Part shown: one piece after another, positions 1-5,575 of the stretch
Position numbering within the stretch: the stretch's first letter is position 1
Layout: the number at the start of each line of letters is the position of its first letter
DNA from: an uncultured Oscillospiraceae bacterium
Lineage (GTDB): Bacteria > Bacillota > Clostridia > Oscillospirales > Acutalibacteraceae
Assembly: GCA_900546895.1 (NCBI GenBank)
Contig: UREO01000037.1
Location: 1 to 14,654 of the forward strand
Length of the DNA: 14,654 nt
Direction of reading: 5' to 3'
Notes under the pieces: model-generated
Told to the model about the DNA's origin: nothing
Databases searched by the model: none
The model's input: the letters and a program-made list of their open reading frames with translations, nothing else
Made by a program: the position numbers and the translations under genes

Positions 1-161
1 ATGCTGTGAAAAAGAATCCCCGTCGTGATCTTCATGAGAAACAGCAGGATATTCGTCACAATCCCGACCGCGCCGGAAAATTTTCCGTACCGTTCCCGCA
101 CCTTGCTGTCATCCGTTTTCTGATAATCCTTCACAAACAAGCGAATCAAAAATTGAAACAT
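1..161 (-). CDS. Cation diffusion facilitator (CDF) family transporter, N-terminal part (runs off window)
   Basis: Only the first 53 codons are inside the window, reading from an ATG at 161 towards position 1. The start reads MFQFLIRLFVKDYQKTDD, followed by a KVRERYGKFSG stretch and the beginning of the first membrane segment (VGIVTNILLFLMKITTGILF, about residues 32-51). This N-terminal pattern is typical of clostridial CDF transporters, which export Zn2+, Fe2+ or Mn2+ in exchange for protons; metal specificity cannot be told from this part. A Shine-Dalgarno GAGGTG lies 5 nt before the ATG, inside the end of the upstream fumarate hydratase gene. Only 2 nt separate the two genes, so they are almost certainly co-transcribed and translationally coupled. 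The metal-binding residues lie beyond the window edge. Confidence 0.8.
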   Translation of the reverse strand, partial: MFQFLIRLFVKDYQKTDDSKVRERYGKFSGAVGIVTNILLFLMKITTGILFHS

Positions 162-163
162 AA

Positions 164-694
164 CTACACCTCAAAAAGGCTGCCTCCACAGCAGTCGATT
201 GCCGTAAACAGCGGAAAATCCTCTATCTGCAGTTCTTTCACGGATTCACAGCCAAGGTCCTCAAACGCAAGGACCTTGACGGAACGGACACATTTTGCCG
301 CAAGCGCCCCCGCGCCCCCGATCGCGCACAGGTACACCGCCCGGTTGCGCCGAATGGCGTCGACCACCTCCGGGGAACGACCGCCCTTGCCGATCATGCA
401 TTTCAGCCCCAGGTCCAGCAGGCGGGGCGCAAACACATCCATGCGCGAGGAAGTGGTCGGCCCGCACGCGCCGATCGGCAGGTGATCTGGCGCGGGTGTC
501 GGCCCGGCGTAATAAATCGCCGCGTTTTTCAGCTCAAACGGGAGCGGCTGCCCCTTGTCAAGCATGGCGAACAGCCGCTTATGCGCGGCGTCGCGCGCCG
601 TGTAGACCGTGCCGCTCAACAGAATCCTGTCGCCCGCGCGCAGCGTTTTGGCAGCCTGTGCCATATCGTTCGTATGAATTTGCAGTCTGTCCAT
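164..694 (-). CDS. fumB: Fumarate hydratase class I (Fe-S type), beta subunit
   Basis: This 176-residue protein matches the beta (C-terminal, swivel) subunit of two-subunit class I fumarate hydratase / L(+)-tartrate dehydratase, which interconverts fumarate and malate in the cytoplasm. Visible family motifs are GDRILLSGTVYTARDAAHKR (residues 21-40), YYAGPTPAP (61-69), GPTTSSRMD (78-86), MIGKGG (100-105) and LQIEDFPLFTAID (155-167). Length is normal for the subunit. The start ATG at 694 has a GTGAGG ribosome site 5 nt upstream. The [4Fe-4S] cluster is carried by the alpha subunit, which normally precedes this gene; here the neighbour upstream is corA, so the alpha gene must be elsewhere or absent. 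The CDF transporter gene follows after 2 nt. Tartrate dehydratase beta (TtdB) is an alternative that sequence alone does not exclude. Confidence 0.88.
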   Translation of the reverse strand: MDRLQIHTNDMAQAAKTLRAGDRILLSGTVYTARDAAHKRLFAMLDKGQPLPFELKNAAIYYAGPTPAPDHLPIGACGPTTSSRMDVFAPRLLDLGLKCMIGKGGRSPEVVDAIRRNRAVYLCAIGGAGALAAKCVRSVKVLAFEDLGCESVKELQIEDFPLFTAIDCCGGSLFEV

Positions 695-716
695 GCTAAC
701 CTCACCACTATCAGAA

Positions 717-741
717 TAGGGAACTGTACTACAGTTCCCTA
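717..741. repeat. Perfect 11-bp inverted repeat with 3-nt centre in the fumB leader
   Basis: Arms TAGGGAACTGT and ACAGTTCCCTA flank a 3-nt centre. The element lies between corA and fumB, 23-47 nt before the fumB start and downstream of the predicted fumB promoter, so it would be in the fumB 5' UTR. On the minus strand it is followed by TTCTGATAG, which is not a T-tract, so it is a poor intrinsic terminator for corA. On the plus strand the flank is moderately T-rich but no plus-strand gene ends here. It could be a DNA operator (dyad symmetric, about two helical turns) or an mRNA hairpin. I do not recognise the regulator. Confidence 0.6.
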
Positions 742-760
742 CCCATTCTTATTCTTATTA

Positions 761-769
761 AGTATAGCA
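761..769 (-). promoter_or_regulatory. Putative extended -10 promoter for fumB-CDF
   Basis: On the minus strand the sequence reads TGCTATACT, an extended -10 (TGn plus TATACT, 5 of 6 to consensus), just after the corA stop codon. No good -35 is present at 17 nt, which extended -10 promoters tolerate. It would start a transcript near 754 that includes the 717-741 hairpin. Confidence 0.4.
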
Positions 770-783
770 TATACCGGAATCAA

Positions 784-1707
784 TTAAAACATATTTTTCT
801 TCCTCAGTATCAAATAGGCAATCCCCATACAGACCAAAGAAAGCGATACCGGGAACCAGAAATTCGTCAGCGGAATCCCGCTCACATTCATTCCGTAAAC
901 ACCGGAAATAACAGTCGGGATGGAAATCAAGAGGGTAAGGGAAGCCAGAACCTTCATGACGATGTTCAGGTTGTTTGAAATCACGGAAGCAAAGGCGTCC
1001 ATAGTACCCGACAGAATATTGAGGTGGATATTCGACATTTCGATTGCCTGTTTTACTTCTATCAGCACATCCTCGACCAGATCCTGATCTTCATCGTAAA
1101 GTTTCACGACGCGGCCGCGCATGATTTTTTCAATAGTAATTTCATTCGCCTTGAGCGAAGAAGAAAAGTACACCAAGGATTTTTCAATATCCAGAAGCTG
1201 AATCAGCTCGGAATTCTTCATGGATTTGCGGAGCTCCCGTTCCACAAAGTTGCTGATCTTATCAATCTGTTTTAAGTATTGCAGATACCGCGATGCGACG
1301 CGTAGCATAAAAAGAAGGACAAAGCGGGTTTTCATGTTGGTCTGAACGCCCTTAACAACGTCCTCCGAAAATTCATTGATTATCGGGTTTTCCTTAGTGG
1401 AAACGGTGATCACGTTTTTTTCCGTCAGAATGATGCCCACCGGCGTGGTGGTGTACGTAATATTTTTACCAGCCTTTTCAATCACCGGGATATCGATGAT
1501 GATCAGCGTGCACTCGTCTTCCTTGTCGATATGGGAGGATTCCTCTTCGTCCATGGCCGCGCGGAAGAAATCCGGTTCAATCTGAAAGTCGGCAATCAGG
1601 CTGTTGATTTCCTCGTCGTCCGGCGCCACGCAGTTGATCCAGCACCCGGGTTCACAGGAAGGAATCGGCGAGATGTGACCGTTGATCGTCTTGTAATAGG
1701 ATAGCAT
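784..1707 (-). CDS. corA: CorA-family Mg2+/divalent cation transporter
   Basis: A CorA/MIT family channel of 307 residues in the cytoplasmic membrane. A large soluble N-terminal domain (to about residue 240) leads through a long helix to two C-terminal membrane segments. The signature YGMN (about residues 271-274) sits at the end of the first membrane helix and forms the selectivity filter for hydrated Mg2+. The second helix (about 281-301) is followed by a short basic tail. Start choice: an ATG at 1716 directly abuts the Shine-Dalgarno AAAGGAG (1723-1717), while the ATG at 1707 lies 9 nt beyond it, so 1707 is preferred. The gene has its own promoter (1815-1842) and a leader of about 100 nt with possible regulatory structure. 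It lies downstream of the ftsZ terminator and is not part of the dcw operon. Transport of Co2+ or Zn2+ by the same family is possible. Confidence 0.92.
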   Translation of the reverse strand: MLSYYKTINGHISPIPSCEPGCWINCVAPDDEEINSLIADFQIEPDFFRAAMDEEESSHIDKEDECTLIIIDIPVIEKAGKNITYTTTPVGIILTEKNVITVSTKENPIINEFSEDVVKGVQTNMKTRFVLLFMLRVASRYLQYLKQIDKISNFVERELRKSMKNSELIQLLDIEKSLVYFSSSLKANEITIEKIMRGRVVKLYDEDQDLVEDVLIEVKQAIEMSNIHLNILSGTMDAFASVISNNLNIVMKVLASLTLLISIPTVISGVYGMNVSGIPLTNFWFPVSLSLVCMGIAYLILRKKNMF

Positions 1708-1765
1708 TGCGCTCATCTCCTTTATGAAATTGAATGAAGTGTCGACTTAAAGGGTCAGGTTTCAC
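1652..1765 (-). CDS. Possible leader peptide ORF overlapping the corA start
   Basis: A GTG at 1765 opens a 37-codon frame starting V/M-KPDPLSRHFIQFHKG and ending with TGA at 1652, inside corA in a different frame. A purine-rich GGGGGTGG (1777-1770) sits 4 nt before the GTG and could act as ribosome site. The early Pro-Asp-Pro followed by basic residues recalls the MgtL leader peptide upstream of enterobacterial mgtA, whose translation reports Mg2+ level through the ribosome. That is an analogy from memory over very few residues. The corA Shine-Dalgarno lies inside this ORF at codons 14-17. No conservation evidence is available, and a chance ORF is quite possible. Confidence 0.3.
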   Translation of the reverse strand: MKPDPLSRHFIQFHKGDERNAILLQDDQRSHLADSFL

Positions 1766-1814
1766 AATGCCACCCCCAGTATGTTCAAATTTGGATATCT
1801 TTATTCTAAAGGCT

Positions 1815-1842
1815 ATTATAACACAATATCAGGAGATTACAA
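1815..1842 (-). promoter_or_regulatory. corA promoter
   Basis: On the minus strand there is a perfect -10 TATAAT (1820-1815) with an extended TGT immediately upstream, and a -35-like TTGTAA (1842-1837) at a 16-nt spacer. Transcription would begin near 1808, giving a corA leader of about 100 nt. It is the best sigma-A type match in the 240-nt gap between the ftsZ terminator and corA. Confidence 0.7.
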
Positions 1843-1870
1843 GAGCAATCGGGGTATTTTGAGCAATATT

Positions 1871-1890
1871 TGTTCAAATCTGTTCTAAAA
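1871..1890. repeat. Tandem 10-bp direct repeats upstream of the corA promoter
   Basis: TGTTCAAATC is followed directly by TGTTCTAAAA, two 10-bp units 7 of 10 identical, about 30-50 bp upstream of the corA -35. A third TGTTCAAAT occurs at 1782-1790 in the leader, on the other side of the promoter. One-turn phasing fits a possible activator or repressor site, but the sequence is AT-rich and could be chance. Confidence 0.3.
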
Positions 1891-1964
1891 TGCTCTACAT
1901 GGCTTATTTTGAATGAATTAGGGAAATTCCGATCGGATTTTATCGTGTATTTTGGATAGAAATC

Positions 1965-1996
1965 AAAAAGCGGCGGATACGAGAACGTATCCGCCG
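1965..1996 (-). terminator. Rho-independent terminator of the dcw cluster (after ftsZ)
   Basis: An 11-bp perfect GC-rich stem (minus strand CGGCGGATACG / CGTATCCGCCG) with a TTCT tetraloop is followed by C and TTTTT. It begins 25 nt after the ftsZ stop and ends transcription before the corA promoter. Confidence 0.92.
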
Positions 1997-2020
1997 GAAG
2001 GTCGCTATGTACTATTTAAC

Positions 2021-3109
2021 TTATTTGCGGTTGAAAATAGACATAATGTCGGTAAAGTCCTCGTCGTCGATCGGGTTGGGCTTGCTGACCGGATTTGCGG
2101 GCTCGTCCCGGGCGTCCTGCTCCGGCTTGTCCGAAGGAAGAACCGTTCCGTTGGTGGTGGCAAAGCCCGTAGCGATGACTGTAACGCTCATTTCATCGTC
2201 CATATTTTCATCGAACGCCGCGCCCCAGATAATATTGGCATCCTGATGCGCCTGTTCGGCAATCATAGAAGAAGCGGTCTCAATTTCATCCAGACCGATG
2301 TCCGGCGAAGAAGTAATATTGATAATAACGCCCTTGGCGCCGTTGATGGCGGTTTCGAGGAGCGGACTGGAAATCGCCATATTGGCGGCGGTTTCCGCTT
2401 TATCCTTGCCGGAAGCCCTGCCCACGCCCATATGCGCGTAGCCGGCATCCTTCATGACCGCAGTGACGTCCGCAAAGTCCAGATTGACAAGGCCGGGCAG
2501 CTTAATCAAATCCGAAATACTCTGTACGCCCTGACGGAGAACATCATCGGCAATGGAGAATGCGTTGATAAGGGTGATGCGCTGTTCGCTGACCAGCTTC
2601 AGTCTTTCATTCGGGATGACAACAAGGGAGTCCACATGCTCGCGCAGGGCGGTAATTCCGTTTTCGGCCTGCTCCATACGGCGCCGGCCTTCAAAATCAA
2701 AGGGTTTTGTCACAATTCCAACGGTCAGCACGCCCATGTCGCGCGCAATCTCTGCGACAATCGGTGCAGCGCCGGTACCTGTCCCGCCGCCCATACCGGC
2801 GGTGATGAAAACCATATCGCTGCCCCTGATGGCGGCTGCGATGGCTTCACGGCTTTCATCCGCGGCCTTCTGCCCCATTTCCGGCTTGGAGCCCGCGCCC
2901 TTTCCGTGCGTGACTTTTTCTCCGATCTGTATTTTCTGTGTGGCCTTGGAACGGTAAAGCGCCTGCTTGTCCGTATTTACACTGATGAACTCAACGCCCT
3001 GGACGCCCATCGTGACCATGCGGTCAATCGCGTTTCCGCCGCCGCCGCCCACACCGATAACTTTAATCTGCACAATGTTATCAAAGTCATTGTCAATCTC
3101 GAAAGACAT
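2021..3109 (-). CDS. ftsZ: Cell division GTPase FtsZ
   Basis: FtsZ is the tubulin-like GTPase that forms the cytokinetic ring. Clear motifs are the N-terminal glycine loop VGGGGGNA (residues 20-27), the tubulin signature GGGTGTG (107-113) and the T7 loop NLDFADV (209-215) that completes the active site of the next subunit. The protein is 362 residues from the chosen start. That start is the ATG at 3109, 9 nt after a GGGGG ribosome site; the in-frame ATG at 3118 touches that site and is unlikely. After the globular core (to about 315) comes an acidic linker and the end [11 protein letters not shown], which does not match the usual C-terminal peptide DIPxFLR that binds FtsA, SepF or ZipA. ftsA is not adjacent. 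The gene is separated from ftsQ by 173 nt with its own promoter candidate, and is followed by a strong terminator. Confidence 0.98.
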   Translation of the reverse strand: MSFEIDNDFDNIVQIKVIGVGGGGGNAIDRMVTMGVQGVEFISVNTDKQALYRSKATQKIQIGEKVTHGKGAGSKPEMGQKAADESREAIAAAIRGSDMVFITAGMGGGTGTGAAPIVAEIARDMGVLTVGIVTKPFDFEGRRRMEQAENGITALREHVDSLVVIPNERLKLVSEQRITLINAFSIADDVLRQGVQSISDLIKLPGLVNLDFADVTAVMKDAGYAHMGVGRASGKDKAETAANMAISSPLLETAINGAKGVIINITSSPDIGLDEIETASSMIAEQAHQDANIIWGAAFDENMDDEMSVTVIATGFATTNGTVLPSDKPEQDARDEPANPVSKPNPIDDEDFTDIMSIFNRK

Positions 3110-3194
3110 GTGCTGCATCCCCCTTAATATACGTCTATCATTCGCGCCCGGCGGGCTGCCGCGGCTGCAAACATTATCATTTTTATATAATAGT

Positions 3195-3223
3195 AATTTA
3201 ACACTTATCGGTCATAATTTCAA
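3195..3223 (-). promoter_or_regulatory. Putative ftsZ promoter
   Basis: TTGAAA (3223-3218, 5 of 6 to -35) is followed after exactly 17 nt by TAAATT (3200-3195, 4 of 6 to -10) in the AT-rich gap between ftsQ and ftsZ. A start near 3188 would give a leader of about 80 nt containing a GC-rich island (3143-3168). A separate ftsZ promoter is common, since FtsZ is needed in much greater amount than the other products. Confidence 0.5.
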
Positions 3224-3256
3224 TAAAATTCTATCTTATTCAGTATAGTATAATTC

Positions 3257-3274
3257 ATGAATATTAATATTCAT
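3257..3274. repeat. 18-bp perfect AT-rich palindrome after ftsQ
   Basis: ATGAATATTAATATTCAT reads the same on both strands and lies 9 nt beyond the ftsQ stop, upstream of the ftsZ promoter. It contains no G/C-rich stem and no adjacent T-run, so it is a weak terminator at best. It may be an operator, or chance in AT-rich DNA. Confidence 0.4.
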
Positions 3275-3282
3275 TATAAGAA

Positions 3283-4233
3283 CTATCCACTGCTATTTTG
3301 TGGAGCCTGACTCGCTGTGGAAGAGGATGCGGGAGAGGAAACCGAGTAATTGGGATCAAAGAAGGCGTTGTTTTCTTCCACTACTACGGAAAGATTCAGC
3401 GTACCCCGTTCGTTATCCTTAATTTTTCCTTCATCGAAAATCCCCTTTGCAAAGCGTAGTTTATAATCCAGATCGGACGACAGGCCAAGATTCATAATGA
3501 TGCGTCCATCGTTGACAATCTGGATTTTATACGGATTGCTAAAATCCATTTCCGTGATTTTGTCAAACTGATTGGCTTTGATGGCGGCGCTAAGCTCCTG
3601 AAAGGTCTCTTTCTGGGAAGCATCCGCGTAAACGACCGCTTTTCCCACCTCGGCCTTGGAAAGCGAAAGCCCTTTGATGGCGGTGCATTTTTCCGGCATC
3701 TTTTCCGCCAACTCAAGCACCTTGCCGTTTGCACTGACCACCGCGTATTTTCCTTTGTACTCGATTGCGCCGGAAACGGTTTCCTCCGTTACTTCGATCA
3801 CAATTTTAGCGGGAAGGCGCCGGGAAACCTTGGCCGTACCAATATACGGCAACTTTTGCTCGATTGCGGCCGCCGCGCTTCCGGTACGGGCAAGGAAAAG
3901 ATTTTCCCCTTTTTGGATTCCTCCCGCCTGCACAATCGCCTGCGCCGGATAACGGGAGGTCCCGGCAACCTCTATGGTCTCTATTTTAAACAGGACGGTC
4001 AGAGAAACGACAACCGCCCCCACAATCACCGCAAGGAACAGGAAAATATAAAACAGCAGAAGAAACCGTCGCCGGCGCCTTTTCCGGTTATCCGCCCTGC
4101 GTTTCGGCGAAGCGTATTTTGCGCCGCCGCGCGCGCCCTGTTTTTCCCATTCAGAGACAGGACGGTATTCCCCGCTTTTCTTGTCGTAGACGCGCGGGAT
4201 GGCATCCTTCCTGTTTCTTCGGTTCCTGTCCAT
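3283..4233 (-). CDS. ftsQ: Cell division protein FtsQ/DivIB
   Basis: A bitopic division protein of 316 residues. A strongly basic cytoplasmic N-terminus (KRRADNRKRRRRR, residues 44-56) precedes one membrane segment (about 57-82). Then comes a FtsQ-type POTRA domain beginning FKIETIEVAGTSRYPAQAI (82-100) with the typical 'I..I.V.G...Y....I' pattern, and a beta domain to about 290. The extracellular end is a low-complexity Ser/Ala tail (SVSSPASSSTASQ). In Firmicutes this protein works with FtsL and DivIC to license the FtsW-PBP pair at the septum. A GGAGG site lies 8 nt before the ATG, and the murA stop is 23 nt upstream, so it is in the same operon. Overall identity outside the POTRA domain is low in this family, as usual. 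Confidence 0.92.
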   Translation of the reverse strand: MDRNRRNRKDAIPRVYDKKSGEYRPVSEWEKQGARGGAKYASPKRRADNRKRRRRRFLLLFYIFLFLAVIVGAVVVSLTVLFKIETIEVAGTSRYPAQAIVQAGGIQKGENLFLARTGSAAAAIEQKLPYIGTAKVSRRLPAKIVIEVTEETVSGAIEYKGKYAVVSANGKVLELAEKMPEKCTAIKGLSLSKAEVGKAVVYADASQKETFQELSAAIKANQFDKITEMDFSNPYKIQIVNDGRIIMNLGLSSDLDYKLRFAKGIFDEGKIKDNERGTLNLSVVVEENNAFFDPNYSVSSPASSSTASQAPQNSSG

Positions 4234-4256
4234 TTGTAATTCCTCCGGTAGTGGGA

Positions 4257-5510
4257 TTAAATTCTTTTAATGTCCGCTCCCAGCATAGCCAGGCTCTTTT
4301 CAATGCTCTCGTAGCCGCGGTCCAGATGCTTCAAACCGGAAATCAGCGTGGTCCCCTGCGCCGCAAGTCCCGCTACAACCAGGGCGGCCCCGCCGCGCAG
4401 GTCCGCGGCCTCCACCGGTGCGCCCGACAGCCGGCTGACCCCTTCGACGATCGCGACGCGCCCTTCCACCTTAATGTTAGCGCCCAGGCGCATCAGCTCT
4501 CCGACATGTTTATAGCGGCTTTCAAAAATATTTTCAACAAAAATACTGGTGCCATCCGCCAGCGTGGTCATTGCCATTACCGGCGCCTGCGCGTCGGTCG
4601 GGAACCCGGGGTAGGGCATCGTCCGGATACTCTTGACTCTTCCCAGCCGTTTCGGCGCCGTTATTCTGATGTTGCGATCCAGAATATCGATCTGGCACCC
4701 GCACTCTTCAAAAGCGGGGATCACGGGGGAAATATGTTCGGGGATCACACTGGCAACCGTGAGCGTGCTGCCGGTGATCGCGGCCGCCGTTAAATAGGTT
4801 GCCGCCGCTATGCGGTCCGGAATCACGCTGTGTTCACACCCGGTCAGGCCTGTGACTCCTTCAATCATTACGGTGCTTTCTCCGGCTCCCTGGATTTTTG
4901 CGCCGCAGGAATTCAGAAAATCGGCCAGATCCCAGATTTCGGGTTCGCGCGCCGCGTTGGTGATGACCGTAGTCCCCTTTGCACGGCTGGCCGCGATGAT
5001 GATATTTTCCGTCGCCCCCACGCTTGGAAACGACAGATTGATACAGGCCCCTTGAATCCCGTTCGGCGCGCTGCATTTCAGGCAGCCGTGGTCTTCGTTG
5101 ATAATGACTCCCATTTTCCGCAGCGCCAAAAGATGCAGGTCAATGGGTCTGGGGCCAAGCTCACAGCCGCCGGGGAAGGAAAGCTCCGCTTTGCCCATCC
5201 GGCTGACGATCGCGCCCAAAAAAATAATGGAAGAGCGCATTTCACGCATCAGAAGGTCCGGAATCTCATATTCATTCGCGCTGCTCGGGTCAATGGTCAC
5301 GTCGCTGCCGGAGCGTTCCACATGGCAGCCGAGGTATCGCAGAATCTTTAAGGATGTGTCCACATCCGACAAAATAGGACAATTATGTAGTATGCATTGG
5401 CCACTACAGAGTAAAGAAGCCGCCATAAGAGGCAATGTGCTGTTTTTTGCGCCGTGGATATGGATTTCACCCTGTAATTTATTCGGTCCCTGTATTAAAA
5501 GCTCTGACAT
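4257..5510 (-). CDS. murA: UDP-N-acetylglucosamine 1-carboxyvinyltransferase MurA
   Basis: MurA transfers enolpyruvate from PEP to UDP-GlcNAc, the first committed step of peptidoglycan synthesis in the cytoplasm. Key residues are present: Lys22-Asn23 in GAKNSTLPLMAA, the catalytic loop Cys116 in FPGGCELGPRPIDLHL (112-127) with Arg121, and the general base Asp306 in YPGFPTDAQAPVMAM (300-314). A Cys at this loop predicts fosfomycin sensitivity at the enzyme level. Length from the ATG at 5510 is 417 residues, normal for the family. This start is preferred over upstream ones because GGGGGTG lies close before it and the protein then begins at the usual MSELLIQG. Firmicutes often carry two paralogues, and being placed between murG and ftsQ is common in clostridia. 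A small hairpin (5521-5548) touches its ribosome site. Confidence 0.97.
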   Translation of the reverse strand: MSELLIQGPNKLQGEIHIHGAKNSTLPLMAASLLCSGQCILHNCPILSDVDTSLKILRYLGCHVERSGSDVTIDPSSANEYEIPDLLMREMRSSIIFLGAIVSRMGKAELSFPGGCELGPRPIDLHLLALRKMGVIINEDHGCLKCSAPNGIQGACINLSFPSVGATENIIIAASRAKGTTVITNAAREPEIWDLADFLNSCGAKIQGAGESTVMIEGVTGLTGCEHSVIPDRIAAATYLTAAAITGSTLTVASVIPEHISPVIPAFEECGCQIDILDRNIRITAPKRLGRVKSIRTMPYPGFPTDAQAPVMAMTTLADGTSIFVENIFESRYKHVGELMRLGANIKVEGRVAIVEGVSRLSGAPVEAADLRGGAALVVAGLAAQGTTLISGLKHLDRGYESIEKSLAMLGADIKRI

Positions 5511-5520
5511 AACAACACCC

Positions 5521-5548
5521 CCACATAGTCTAATCACATACTATGCGG
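5521..5548 (-). other. Hairpin overlapping the murA ribosome binding site
   Basis: In the 65-nt gap between murG and murA the mRNA can pair CCGCATAGT with ACTATGTGG (9 bp, one G-U) around a 10-nt loop. The 3' arm includes the first two G residues of the murA Shine-Dalgarno GGGGGTG (5522-5516), so folding could lower murA translation. There is no T-run, so it is not a terminator. Confidence 0.35.
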
Positions 5549-5575
5549 TCTTTTGTTCTGCTGTGAATTGCTTTC

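Noticed and set aside
1707..1808. M-box type Mg2+ riboswitch in the corA leader
   Set aside because: The leader is only about 100 nt and I cannot find the conserved multi-helix M-box layout or a terminator or long sequestering stem of that class.
3110..3118. ATG at 3118 as ftsZ start
   Set aside because: It directly abuts the GGGGG ribosome site; the next in-frame ATG at 3109 has a 9-nt spacing and gives the normal FtsZ N-terminus.
1952..3127. A plus-strand open frame of 391 codons opposite ftsZ, longer than ftsZ itself
   Set aside because: It is antisense to an unmistakable ftsZ, begins inside the ftsZ terminator region, has no ribosome site, and its translation is rich in Arg/His/Asp/Gly as expected for a mirror frame of GC-rich codons.
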